This document shows, one piece after another, positions 45,486-54,588 of a stretch of DNA of 64,000 nt. The position numbers and the translations under genes are program-made. A model generated the notes under the pieces. That model was not told the DNA's origin, made no database searches, and worked only from the letters and a program-made list of their open reading frames with translations. Position 1 is the first letter of the stretch. Every line of letters starts with the position of its first letter. The DNA lies in the NCBI GenBank assembly GCA_018242295.1, contig JAFECE010000011.1, forward strand, positions 1,178,001 to 1,242,000, in the 5' to 3' direction. This DNA is from Pseudomonadota bacterium. Lineage in GTDB: Bacteria; Pseudomonadota; Alphaproteobacteria; Rhizobiales; Hyphomicrobiaceae.

Positions 45486-46919
45486 ATGATTTTGCGCCAC
45501 GCTGCGATCTATATCGGCTCGCGTGTGTTCGCGGCTGCGCTGAACCTGCTTTCGGTGGCGCTCTTTGCGCGCCTCGCGGGACCAGAGACGTTCGGCGCCT
45601 ATCTGCTTTATCTCGCATCGGCGTACATCATTTACGGCTTCGCCATCCAATGGCTACGGATGTCGTTCTTCGCGCTCTATACGGCGGATACCTCGGCGTC
45701 CATTGTCGGTACGTTCCTTCGTACGGTGTGCCTATTCGTAGTCGCGGTCGTCTCCATCGCGGCGTTAACTGTTTGGGTTGGGATTTATAGTGGCGCTGTC
45801 GTTGCTGGGACCATCATGCCGACGATCGGCCTCGCCGTGTTCGAGACGTTCTACGAGATTTCGCGCGCACGGCTGAAGGTGGAGCTGATCGGATTCGCGG
45901 TGCTGCTCCGCGCGCTTTTGGTGCCGGTCGGCGGCGCCGTCGCATTCGCGTTAGCGGGGACGGCGACGGGCCTTGCTGCGGGCGTTGCAGCCGCTCACGT
46001 TCTTGCGGCCGTGCCGTTGATCCGCGAAGGCTGGTCAGGGATTCGGGCGAAGTATTCCGCCGGGATTGCGCGCCAATATCTGATATACGGGTCACCGCTG
46101 ATCCTGGCTTTCGGCATCAACGCGGTCGGCCAGAGCGGCGACCGATTGCTGCTGGCACGATTGGACAGCGTCGGCGCGGTTGGACCTTATGGCGCCGTCG
46201 GCGATCTCATTAAGCAAAGCCTTGTCGTGGTCTCCGAGGCGGTCGCCGGCTCGTACATGCCCCATGCGAAACGGGCCGCAAGTGGTGGCGACGATGTGCA
46301 AACGCGGACCATTCTCACCGAAGCCTTCCGCGCCTATGCGTTCATAACGGCATTCGGATCCGCGGTTATCCTGTGCTTTGCGCCGGACGTCGTGCGCATT
46401 TTGTTCGGCGCACATTACGCGGAGGCGGCGGCGTCCCTGGTGCCGTATTTTACACTGGCGACGGCTCTTTACGTGTTTCGTGCGTTCTACTTCGGCCAGG
46501 CGATCTACTTCCTGGAGAGCGGGTCTGCCGAACTTTACGCTTCGACGGGGACGGTCGTTGCCGGAACCATCACGGCGCTGTTGCTTATCCCTTCTTATGG
46601 CGCGACCGGCGCGGCTCTAGCTATGGTGGCAGCGCAGTCAGCGGGCTGTCTCATTGCCGCCCTGGCGGCGAGACGGTGGCGGGCGATGCCGCTTCCTGTT
46701 CTCGATCTTTGCGGCATAGCCGGTGCGGCGATTGTCGCCGAATTCCTTGCCGATACCGTCGGTTTGCTACCGATCGGCTATCTGACGTCGAGCGCACTGA
46801 AATTCGGTTTGATCAGCCTCGGAGCCTGCTTGATCGTCAAGGCCTATGACATCTTCGGCCTTGGATTGTGGACGCAGAAGCTGGCATTTCGGAAGTTTGC
46901 GGCTTTAAGGCAGGTTTAG
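45486..46919 (+). CDS. Wzx-type oligosaccharide flippase
   Basis: 477 aa with about twelve to fourteen hydrophobic segments, beginning with the MATE/PST-type IYIGSRVFAAALNLLSVALFARLAGPETFGAYLL. Polysaccharide-biosynthesis flippase family: translocates undecaprenyl-linked repeats across the inner membrane. Other features: AFGINAVGQSGDRLLLARL and YFTLATALYVFRAFYFGQAIYFL. Stops 10 nt from the convergent second glycosyltransferase. Confidence 0.9.
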   Translation: MILRHAAIYIGSRVFAAALNLLSVALFARLAGPETFGAYLLYLASAYIIYGFAIQWLRMSFFALYTADTSASIVGTFLRTVCLFVVAVVSIAALTVWVGIYSGAVVAGTIMPTIGLAVFETFYEISRARLKVELIGFAVLLRALLVPVGGAVAFALAGTATGLAAGVAAAHVLAAVPLIREGWSGIRAKYSAGIARQYLIYGSPLILAFGINAVGQSGDRLLLARLDSVGAVGPYGAVGDLIKQSLVVVSEAVAGSYMPHAKRAASGGDDVQTRTILTEAFRAYAFITAFGSAVILCFAPDVVRILFGAHYAEAAASLVPYFTLATALYVFRAFYFGQAIYFLESGSAELYASTGTVVAGTITALLLIPSYGATGAALAMVAAQSAGCLIAALAARRWRAMPLPVLDLCGIAGAAIVAEFLADTVGLLPIGYLTSSALKFGLISLGACLIVKAYDIFGLGLWTQKLAFRKFAALRQV

Positions 46920-46929
46920 CCGTAATCGC

Positions 46930-48132
46930 TCAACCGGCGCGGCGATATTCGGGGCCGTTGATCAGCTCTGCATACGACTCGAGCATCCGCTTTCGTGAAT
47001 ATTTGGCGCGGATGGCTTGAGCGAACTTGCGGACGGCTTCACTCGACCGTTTCCATGCGCGCTGCTTCTCGATCGCTGTGGCAAGGGCCTCAGGATTCAT
47101 GGGGTCGACGAAGCCCACAGGTTCCTCGCGGCCGGTCCATAGGACTTCGCGCAAGACCGGGAGATCCGCGGCCACGATCGGGACGCCGGCCATTGCAGCT
47201 TCCACCGCCGCAAGTCCGAACGTCTCCCATTTGGAAGGAAACACGAACATATCCACGGCGCCGAGTAGATCGCCGAGGGCGGCGCGCGAAACAACGCCAA
47301 GGAAGTGGATTCGATCTGCAACTCCGAGCGACCGCGCCAACTCTCTGAGTGAGGCTTCTTCCGGTCCGCCGCCTGCGAGGATGAGGCGGGCGCCCCGAAC
47401 ATACGGCAGTGCGCGAATGATCCGATCCTGACCTTTCTGATCGCAAAGCCTGCCGGCATTCAGCAACAGCAGGCCTTCGTCGGGAATCGCGTAGCGCGTA
47501 AGGACGTCGGATCGAGGATGACGCGCCTCAGGCGCATCGAGCCCGTGATCGATCCTGCGCAGATACTTCCGGTAGGGTTGCGGATAATGGCCGAACGCCT
47601 GTTCTGTCGCGGCCGAATTCGCGATGTTGACGCTGTAGAGCCCCGCCGAACCCATAGCCGTGTCCAGCACGCGGACCGCAGGATGAATTTCGCCGGGCGT
47701 CGCCGTTTGATGTACAATCCGTTTTTTGCAACCGATGGCGGCTCCAACGACGCCGACGAGTACGGACGCCGTCGATTGATAGGCGATGAGTGTGTCGGGT
47801 CGCTTGCGCGCGATCGCCACGATGGCGGCGGCGATGCCGCGCAACTTCTGAGCCGTGGTCGCGCTGATACCCGGATAGATGAAGCGCGTTTCGACGTCGG
47901 CGCCTGTCCGCTGGAGGCCGTCGGAAATCATCTCTGCAAGCGCTTCGACGCCGCCGCCCTCGTTGCTATGGACGAGCTGTAACACGGAGGTGCGGTTTCT
48001 CTGGCGGTTCGGGGTTCGCGAATTCTTCGAAGGACGATCGATTTCCGGATAAGTGCCTGCGCCCGCCGGCAGGAGCGCTTCGGCTGAAAAAGTCTTGTGC
48101 GATGCCCCAAAATGAAACCACGACTTACGCAA
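46930..48132 (-). CDS. Glycosyltransferase family 4 (group 1)
   Basis: 400 aa. GT-B enzyme: LQLVHSNEGGGVEALAEMI, LLNAGRLCDQKGQDRIIRAL, RLILAGGGPEEASLRELARSLGVADRIHFLG and the donor site FPSKWETFGLAAVEAAMAGVPIVAADLPVLREV. The first 45 residues are not part of the fold, and the true start may be downstream. Second sugar transferase of the locus. Confidence 0.92.
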   Translation of the reverse strand: MRKSWFHFGASHKTFSAEALLPAGAGTYPEIDRPSKNSRTPNRQRNRTSVLQLVHSNEGGGVEALAEMISDGLQRTGADVETRFIYPGISATTAQKLRGIAAAIVAIARKRPDTLIAYQSTASVLVGVVGAAIGCKKRIVHQTATPGEIHPAVRVLDTAMGSAGLYSVNIANSAATEQAFGHYPQPYRKYLRRIDHGLDAPEARHPRSDVLTRYAIPDEGLLLLNAGRLCDQKGQDRIIRALPYVRGARLILAGGGPEEASLRELARSLGVADRIHFLGVVSRAALGDLLGAVDMFVFPSKWETFGLAAVEAAMAGVPIVAADLPVLREVLWTGREEPVGFVDPMNPEALATAIEKQRAWKRSSEAVRKFAQAIRAKYSRKRMLESYAELINGPEYRRAG

Positions 48133-48389
48133 CTTCGATGCTCCCCTTAAGCCGACGATTGTTTTTCGGCCTATGGGGCAGCCCGTTGCAAACGAGCCGC
48201 CAATCGGGTGTTGGTCGGAGCCGCAACCTTGCTGGGTATCGGGTGCCTGATGGACCGGCCGATTGGACGTCGCTAGGGCCCGGTTGGCTTCGCCGTTGCT
48301 TTGGATAAGGGAAACCCCGGCGGCCCCGTGGCTAAATTCTTCGACAACCGCGTTTCGTTTTGGAACGGGCCTGCCGTATTTGGGCGGCG

Positions 48390-49529
48390 CTACGACGCGA
48401 GACGCGGGAGCCTATCGGCAATCGAGCGTGCGAGGGCCATCAGTCTGGGTTTTCGCGAAATATAGGCGATGGCTTTTCTGCGCGCGATGAATGGCGTGCC
48501 GCGTAAACTCAGCGGGGTTGTCAGTTCCACCATTGGCACGGGCTCAACGCGAAACTCGTCCTTATACCGGTAGGAGCCGACCGATAGGTCAAACATGCGG
48601 CAGCCTTCCGCATGAAGCGCTTCGAGGGCCATGTGAATGATCATCTTGCCCAATCCGAGCGGCCGCCATATGGGGTCTTGCGATTGGCTCATCCGTACGA
48701 GGGTGGTGTGATCGTTATTCTTCAGCGCGAAGAATGTCGCGACGATTTCGGTATCGGCCGTCAGCACGAACATCGCCGCATGGCCGGTCACGAGGCCGCG
48801 TAACAGATGACGGCGATAAAACTCTTGGTAGACAGGGTCATTGAACACATGCTTGGCGCCCTGGGCGGCCAGTCGCGACGTTTGTTGTTCCTGGAGCACT
48901 TGCAGGGCTTCCAGCGCTTCATCGCTATTTGTGATGCGCCGCAACCGGCCCCCATTCTCGTTGGAGAACTTGATCGAGCGGCGGCGTAATTCTCTCCGCG
49001 CCGATTTGCTGAGCGTCGACAGGTATTCTTCCCAATTATCGCCGAGGGCAACGATATGGCCACTGAGGTCACTGCGTCGGATGCTCGAAAGAGTCGTCAG
49101 GGGGTTGACGTTGGGGCCGAGCGACAACGGCATTTTTTGCAGCGTCAGAACGTCGGCGGGCGGAAGCGCCTGCAGAATGGCCGGCCAGATTTCTCGCTCA
49201 AAGCCCTGAAAGTCACAGTCCGAGCGCACGAGGGGCGCGTTGTAATCCGTGATCCATAGATCCGCGAATTCTATCCGCCTGACCCCATTCTGAGTGTGCC
49301 GGATGAGCGGGATCATCATCAGGTCACGGCCGGAACTTCGCTCTACAACGCTGACAATGACGGGTTCGATGCCCGTTGGCGTGAAGGCTTCGTACCAATT
49401 TCCAATCCAATGGGCCGTTTGAAACGGCGACGCGAACGCCTGCCGCTCGAGGGCCCGCCAGCGATCGGAAACGGCGCTCCATTTCGAGGCGATTTCGACG
49501 GAGAAATGAGGATTGATGAATGCGGTCAC
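48390..49529 (-). CDS. GNAT acyltransferase of the CelD/BcsL (FemAB-like) type
   Basis: 379 aa. N-terminal part FSVEIASKWSAVSDRWRALE...FASPFQTAHWIGNWYEAF and C-terminal LSKSARRELRRRSIKF, then FYRRHLLRGLVTGHAAMFVLTADTEIVATFFALKNN and RMFDLSVGSYRYKDEF match the GNAT_acetyltransf_6 family found in cellulose and exopolysaccharide loci. Presumably adds an acyl or aminoacyl group to a sugar or precursor. 257 nt of non-coding sequence separates it from the upstream end of the glycosyltransferase. Confidence 0.87.
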   Translation of the reverse strand: MTAFINPHFSVEIASKWSAVSDRWRALERQAFASPFQTAHWIGNWYEAFTPTGIEPVIVSVVERSSGRDLMMIPLIRHTQNGVRRIEFADLWITDYNAPLVRSDCDFQGFEREIWPAILQALPPADVLTLQKMPLSLGPNVNPLTTLSSIRRSDLSGHIVALGDNWEEYLSTLSKSARRELRRRSIKFSNENGGRLRRITNSDEALEALQVLQEQQTSRLAAQGAKHVFNDPVYQEFYRRHLLRGLVTGHAAMFVLTADTEIVATFFALKNNDHTTLVRMSQSQDPIWRPLGLGKMIIHMALEALHAEGCRMFDLSVGSYRYKDEFRVEPVPMVELTTPLSLRGTPFIARRKAIAYISRKPRLMALARSIADRLPRLAS

Positions 49530-49703
49530 GAGTAAATCCGGGCCGAGGGGGATACAACGCGGCGAACCGCGCCGCCCGAAGGGTGCACATTGGATGCCAG
49601 TCCGCGGTCCCGCAGGGAGATTCTATGTCGTTCAAAAACTAACGTTCTGCTGATGACCGGGTGCGGAAGGATACGATTGGGGACCCGCGGGCCCCTGTGC
49701 TCG

Positions 49704-50123
49704 TCATTTGGAAGGCGAGGCGGTGCTGGCCGCCGCGGACGTGCTCAACTCGTGATCGATATCGACCGTTGGGCAGCCACCCGCGCGCAGGAGGCTGTTC
49801 ACGCTGTCCGCGTCGTGGCGGAGTTCTGAAATCCTGGCGACCTTATCCTGGTCGACGCTTTTCTGGCCTTCCATGTGCTGTATCCAGCTCGCAAGGTTGT
49901 CCGAGCCGGATTCCAGCGATTGCTGCAGTTGCCGTATCTTCTCGATGTGCTGTTTTATGAAGGCGGTCGGTTCGGCGCAGGGGTCGCTCGAAGCGGATGT
50001 GGAAGGTGATTTCTGACGCTTCGCCCAGCCATCGTCCGCATTGCAGACGAGTCCTGAAATGAGGGCAGCGCCCGTCAAAGCGGCCAGCGCCCAACCTCTT
50101 TTCCCGTGGGGACTTCGCATCAA
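49704..50123 (-). CDS. Secreted coiled-coil protein (hypothetical)
   Basis: 139 aa. Basic start (SPHGKRGWALAALTGAALISGLVCN) forms a signal peptide or lipid-type anchor without a full lipobox. The mature part has a helical region AFIKQHIEKIRQLQQSLESG...QDKVARISELRHDADSVN with two cysteines and a Ser/Ala-rich tail. It lies upstream of, and in the same direction as, the GNAT gene. Not recognised. Confidence 0.6.
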   Translation of the reverse strand: MMRSPHGKRGWALAALTGAALISGLVCNADDGWAKRQKSPSTSASSDPCAEPTAFIKQHIEKIRQLQQSLESGSDNLASWIQHMEGQKSVDQDKVARISELRHDADSVNSLLRAGGCPTVDIDHELSTSAAASTASPSK

Positions 50124-50580
50124 TTTCTGCGCCTGGGCAATCGTCGATAAGCGAGTTGGGTCTCGCGTACGCTAGCGTAAGTGGAAGGGCTGCGAATGTG
50201 GCTTCGGCGATCCGAACTAGTGCCGATCATTTGTGGGTAAATTCGACACGTTCGTGGCTACCGCATCTTATGTACGCATATGAGGTTTGCCAAATTTTTC
50301 GGACCTTCAGATTAAACCCGGAGGCTCAGTTTGACCGGGGTTGTTGGTCCGGTCGAAAGCGAGTTCTGGCCGCCGGTGATCCGTGTGCTCGGCCGGGCTA
50401 TCGCAAATCATACAATTTTGAAATGCTCGTAGTGATGTGAATGTCTGTGGTCGCGATGCAATCGCAGGAGTGAAAAACGCTGGGCTTCATTGTGTTCGAT
50501 GATGACAAACTGGCGTCCCGCCGGTCGCTGGGCTAGGTTCGGTGAGTTCCGCGGGGGTGCGGGCAGGGGGAATTCACGAC
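50124..50580. other. Intergenic region between divergent genes
   Basis: About 457 nt separate the secreted coiled-coil gene from mlaA. A short AT-richer patch near 50255-50310 could hold promoters. I see no convincing gene; an open frame at 50156-50440 has no ribosome site, signal or domain. Confidence 0.4.
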
Positions 50581-51555
50581 GTGAATAACTGGTCCATCGC
50601 CAAGGTGGCGGGCAGCGTCCTTCTTGCTGCCGGTCTTTCCGCGTGCGCGGGCGCGCCGGTTATTCCGCCGCCAGCGCAACACCTTGCGTCGCCGGAAAAG
50701 GACGAAGAGCCGAAGGCAATTTCGGATCCGAACGAAGCTTTCAATCGCTCGGTTTTCGAAAGCAATCAGAAGTTCAATCACGCGGTTCTCTATCCCGTCG
50801 CACGGGCTTACAACGAGAATGTGCCGGAGCCGGTGCGCGATCGAGTCGAAGCGTTCTCGACGAATCTTTCCGAGCCGATGGTGTTCGTAAACGACGTTCT
50901 GCAGCTTCGGCCGCAGGCGGCGGTGACGACGCTCGGACGTTTTGCGTTCAACTCGACGGTCGGCATCGGCGGACTGTTCGATGTTGCGGCGACTCAGGGG
51001 CTCAATCACCAGTCGGGTGATTTCGGTCAGACCATGTACGTCTGGGGTTATCGGGACAGCAGCTATCTCGTATTGCCGGTCGTCGGGCCGACGAACGTCA
51101 GAGACGCGATCGGCAGCGGCGTCGAATTTGCCGCGCAGTTGAATTCCGGAGCGTTTATCCCGGCGTCGGTCCAGTCGATGAAGAGCGTCGCGGATTTCAT
51201 CGAGGATACCGAGTCCGTAAGGAATGCCGTCGATGTGGCCGGAACCGTCACGACCCCGCTGACCAATCTCAGCAAAGCCCAGGATATGGAGACGCTGGAG
51301 GACAGCTCGGTCGACTTCTATTCGATGCTTCGGAGCGTCACGGATCAGAAGCGGCAGGCCGAGCTTCAGGAGGCTTTGACGACAAGCGCCCTGACCGGCA
51401 CGCCGCAGCCGCCGGATCCCAACGCGATTGAACCCGTGATGGTGCTGGCGTCGTCGCCGACGATTCTCGAATTGCGACGCACTCGGAACGTTCCTGCCGA
51501 GACGGCGGGCTCGATCGTTATCGTCGGGCCGCCAGTGCCCGTGCCGGCCCAATAA
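50581..51555 (+). CDS. mlaA: MlaA-family (VacJ) outer-membrane lipoprotein
   Basis: 324 aa from GTG at 50581, preceded by AGGGGG. Lipoprotein signal VAGSVLLAAGLSA|C with lipobox LSAC. MlaA removes mislocalised phospholipids from the outer leaflet for retrograde transport. Family signatures: DPNEAFNRSVFESNQKF, FALNxTVG-like FAFNSTVGIGGLFDVA, and FGQTMYVWGYRDSSYLVLPVVGPTNVRDA. The C-terminal Pro-rich extension (about 270-324) is beyond the usual core. No MlaBCDEF genes nearby. A start at 50542 would place the lipobox too far in. Confidence 0.92.
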   Translation: MNNWSIAKVAGSVLLAAGLSACAGAPVIPPPAQHLASPEKDEEPKAISDPNEAFNRSVFESNQKFNHAVLYPVARAYNENVPEPVRDRVEAFSTNLSEPMVFVNDVLQLRPQAAVTTLGRFAFNSTVGIGGLFDVAATQGLNHQSGDFGQTMYVWGYRDSSYLVLPVVGPTNVRDAIGSGVEFAAQLNSGAFIPASVQSMKSVADFIEDTESVRNAVDVAGTVTTPLTNLSKAQDMETLEDSSVDFYSMLRSVTDQKRQAELQEALTTSALTGTPQPPDPNAIEPVMVLASSPTILELRRTRNVPAETAGSIVIVGPPVPVPAQ

Positions 51556-51764
51556 ATCCCGTTCGACGTCATCGCGAGTTGGACCGCGCCTGGCGTGTGG
51601 CGCCGAAGCTGTCCGACCTCTCAAAACGCAATCTCCAGTATTGCCGTCAGATTGGCACAAGGCCGCGCGCGGACATTCCGCTTCCAAATCGTGGGCTGCT
51701 CGCAGCAACATTTTTGGACGTTCGCGCGGGATGGCGGGCGTCGGCCTCAGTGGCAAGGTACGAC

Positions 51765-53012
51765 ATGCTGAAGACAGCGACTGCCCAGTGCGAAGCCGAG
51801 CGCGCGGAGGGTCTCATAATCGGCAAGGCGCCGATCGTGCGTCATCTTTACGAGGGTCGAAATATCACGCCGCTCTGGAACGAGCTGATGGCGAGGGTGT
51901 CCGCCAATACGAGCGATGCCGCGGCGTTCCTTGATCTTTCGACGATTTTGCACACGTTGGGTCACGCCGAAAAGGCGGCCCTCGCGCAGACGGCGGCGCT
52001 GGACATCCGCCGGACTTTCCAGATTCGAAACGGGCGAGGCACAGGGCCGAGAATTCTGGTTTTCGTAACGGCCGGCGATTTCATGGCCAATACGCCGATC
52101 GAGTTTCTGCTGGAGAGCTCGGACGCGAACATCCTGCTGCATTATGTCGATAGCGCCACGACGGATCTCTCCGACGTTCCGCATCACGATGTTGCGTTCG
52201 TTGCGATCGGCGAGTCGTCGGCAAACCGTCCTGTCCTTGAGACGCTCCAGCGGCTTTTGACGGGGTGGCCTCGCCCCATCATGAACAATGCGCCGCTGCG
52301 GATCGCGGGGCTTACGCGGGATGGCGTGTCCAGAGCATTCGCGGCCGAGCCATCGATCCTGGCGCCTTTGACCGTCGGGCTATCGCGTGAGACGTTGGCG
52401 AAACTGGCGACGAACGACTTGGCGCCGGGTTCAGTGCTTGCCGGGGCGAACTATCCGATCATCGTGCGTCCCGTCGGCACGCATGCGGGCCAATCGATGG
52501 AGAAGATAGCGAACGCGGCAGAACTCGCCCGGTATCTCGCGGGGCGGGGCGAGGCAGACTATTACGTTTCGCCCTTCATCGACTACAGCGGACAGGACGG
52601 CAAATTCCGGAAGCAGCGGATCGCCTTCATCGACGGGAAGGCTTTCGCCAGTCATTTGGCGGTCTCCGATCATTGGATGGTGCATTACCTCAGCGCCGGC
52701 ATGGCGAAATATGCTGACCGGCGCGCCGAAGAAGCAGGCTGGATGCAGGACTTCGATTGCGACTTTGCCGTACGGCATGCGGCGGCATTCGCGGCGCTGC
52801 ATCGCCGGTTGGGCCTCGACTATTTCGCCATCGACTGCGCGGAACTTCCCGACGGCCGCCTATTGCTGTTCGAAGCCGACGTTGCGATGATCGTTCACTC
52901 GATGGATTCGGACGTCACGTTTCCCTACAAAAAGCATGCGATGCGCAAGCTGTTCGCTGCGTTCGAGGACGCATTGCAACGGCGCATCGAACCCATGATC
53001 AGCGCGGCATGA
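51765..53012 (+). CDS. RimK-like ATP-grasp ligase with TPR-like N-terminus
   Basis: 415 aa from ATG at 51765 (the frame is open back to 51579, but that part looks non-coding). The N-terminal helical part (about 25-85, SDAAAFLDLSTILHTLGHAEKAALAQTAA) is TPR-like. The rest reads as an ATP-grasp fold: YPIIVRPVGTHAGQSMEKI (strand with loop GTHAG), YYVSPFIDYSGQDGKFRKQRIAFIDGKA and DYFAIDCAEL...LLLFEADVAMIVHSM carrying the acidic Mg ligands. ATP-grasp enzymes join a carboxylate to an amine or thiol. First gene of a three-gene unit with two PLP enzymes. The substrate is unknown. Confidence 0.7.
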   Translation: MLKTATAQCEAERAEGLIIGKAPIVRHLYEGRNITPLWNELMARVSANTSDAAAFLDLSTILHTLGHAEKAALAQTAALDIRRTFQIRNGRGTGPRILVFVTAGDFMANTPIEFLLESSDANILLHYVDSATTDLSDVPHHDVAFVAIGESSANRPVLETLQRLLTGWPRPIMNNAPLRIAGLTRDGVSRAFAAEPSILAPLTVGLSRETLAKLATNDLAPGSVLAGANYPIIVRPVGTHAGQSMEKIANAAELARYLAGRGEADYYVSPFIDYSGQDGKFRKQRIAFIDGKAFASHLAVSDHWMVHYLSAGMAKYADRRAEEAGWMQDFDCDFAVRHAAAFAALHRRLGLDYFAIDCAELPDGRLLLFEADVAMIVHSMDSDVTFPYKKHAMRKLFAAFEDALQRRIEPMISAA

Positions 53013-53037
53013 GCGACTTTCGCTTTCGGAGATTTTG

Positions 53038-54588
53038 ATGGTCGCAACGCAGCGCAATGTTCGCAAAGAGATGGCGAACACGGGTTTGGTCGCTACCACA
53101 CCGGATACGCGTTCCGAGGGGCGGCCTTCCTCAGTTTCACTGCTGCTTGCAAGCGGCGGCGACAGGCGCATTTGGTCCGACGCCGCTACGGGGCGCAATC
53201 GCTACGGTACGCTGACGAAACCCGCCGCGGGCGAGATATCGTTCTCGTCGACGACAGCGAGCAACATTTCGGCGGCAGGCTTTGCCGCGGCCGACTATGC
53301 GCTGAAGAGGCTCGTCGGGACGGCATCTGTTTCTCCGATCCCATACGACGATTGGTTCGACGAGGTGCGGGGCGGCGTTCGTCAGGGCCTCGGCGTACTG
53401 GAGGCAGAGGTCATTCTGGCTGCGTCGGGAACGGACGCGGAAATTCTTGCGCTCTCGCTTGTTTCGGGTTTGTCCGTGCGACCGATCACCAATATTTTCA
53501 TCGCGCCGGATGAGACGGGAAACGGCATACCGCTTGCTGCTGCGGGCCGTCATTTCTCTGATCTGACGGCACTCGGCCGGACCGTCGACTCTGGTGAACT
53601 GCTCGAAGGTCTGGCGCCGGGGCGTATCGACGTGCGGACGGTTCCAATCCGGAATGAAGCTGGCGAGCAGCGGCGTCCCGAAGCGATCGACTATGACGTT
53701 GCCGCTTTGGTCGAACAGGAATTGAGACGGGGACGCGATGTTCTCGTGCATGTCCTCGATACGTCGAAGACGGGGTTGACGGGCGTCACGCGAGAGACGG
53801 CGCGGCAGCTCGCGGCTGCTGCCCCCGGCCGGGTGCGGATCGTTATCGACGCGTGCCAGCTTCGTTGTCCGCTCAGTCAACTGCAGCGCGATCTTGCGGA
53901 CGGTTTCCTCGTGGCCGTTACCGGTTCGAAGTTCGTCGCAGGGCCGCCGTTCGCGGGGGCATTGCTCATTCCAGCGGCCATGGCTGAGGAAATTGCTCAG
54001 TGCGAAGCGTTTCCTGCGGGTCTTGCGGAATATACGGCAGTACAGGATTGGTCTCGATCGCTTCGCGAACGCGATAACTTCAAGTTCAAGTCCGAGATGA
54101 ATATCGGGCTGAGCCTCCGATGGGTGGCCGCGCTTGCGAACCTCGTGCCCTACGCGGGCGTCGATGAGGTGAGCCAGGCTCGTATCAATCGACGCTTCGT
54201 CGAAGCGATTCGGACACGGGTGAAGGATGTCAGGAGTGTCCGGCTGCATCCTGATGACGAGGGCGAATATTTGTCGTCGCGCGGCATCGTTCCGCTGACC
54301 GTCCTGAACGGTCGTGGAGATCTCGCAACGTTCGATGAAACGCAGAGCATTCAGACTTCGCTGAGGAGTTCGGAGGGTGGTGCTCCGGTTTGCCATCTCG
54401 GTCAGGCCGTGCGCATCGGTCCCCGGGTTGCGCTTCGGATGGGCGTGTCGGCGGCGGATATTGCCGGTGTTGCCACGCGGATGACTGAGGGTGCGACGCT
54501 CGATCAGGCATTCAAGCCTATAGAGGATGGCCTCGACGCCGTCTTCTCCAAGTGGTCCGGGATCGAACACCACCTCCGAAAATCATGA
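53038..54588 (+). CDS. Fold-type I PLP-dependent enzyme (aminotransferase-like)
   Basis: 516 aa from ATG at 53038, with GGAG upstream and 25 nt after the ATP-grasp gene. Core features of a class V-like PLP enzyme: SSTTASNISAAGF, VILAASGTDAEILALSL, VLVHVLDTSKTGLTGVTRE, RIVIDACQLRCPLSQL (Asp that holds the PLP nitrogen) and VTGSKFVAGPPFAGALL with the probable Schiff-base Lys298. The active-site loops are not those of a known aminotransferase; lyase, racemase or synthase activity is equally possible. C-terminal part (about 370-516) is the small domain. Not recognised as a named enzyme. Confidence 0.7.
   Translation: MVATQRNVRKEMANTGLVATTPDTRSEGRPSSVSLLLASGGDRRIWSDAATGRNRYGTLTKPAAGEISFSSTTASNISAAGFAAADYALKRLVGTASVSPIPYDDWFDEVRGGVRQGLGVLEAEVILAASGTDAEILALSLVSGLSVRPITNIFIAPDETGNGIPLAAAGRHFSDLTALGRTVDSGELLEGLAPGRIDVRTVPIRNEAGEQRRPEAIDYDVAALVEQELRRGRDVLVHVLDTSKTGLTGVTRETARQLAAAAPGRVRIVIDACQLRCPLSQLQRDLADGFLVAVTGSKFVAGPPFAGALLIPAAMAEEIAQCEAFPAGLAEYTAVQDWSRSLRERDNFKFKSEMNIGLSLRWVAALANLVPYAGVDEVSQARINRRFVEAIRTRVKDVRSVRLHPDDEGEYLSSRGIVPLTVLNGRGDLATFDETQSIQTSLRSSEGGAPVCHLGQAVRIGPRVALRMGVSAADIAGVATRMTEGATLDQAFKPIEDGLDAVFSKWSGIEHHLRKS

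Noticed and set aside
50156-50440. 94-aa open frame upstream of mlaA
   Set aside because: No ribosome site, domain or conservation-like pattern; kept as intergenic.
51579-51764. Extension of the ATP-grasp gene towards mlaA
   Set aside because: Arg-rich, without the helical pattern of the rest; ATG at 51765 has an AAGG site and starts a helical region.
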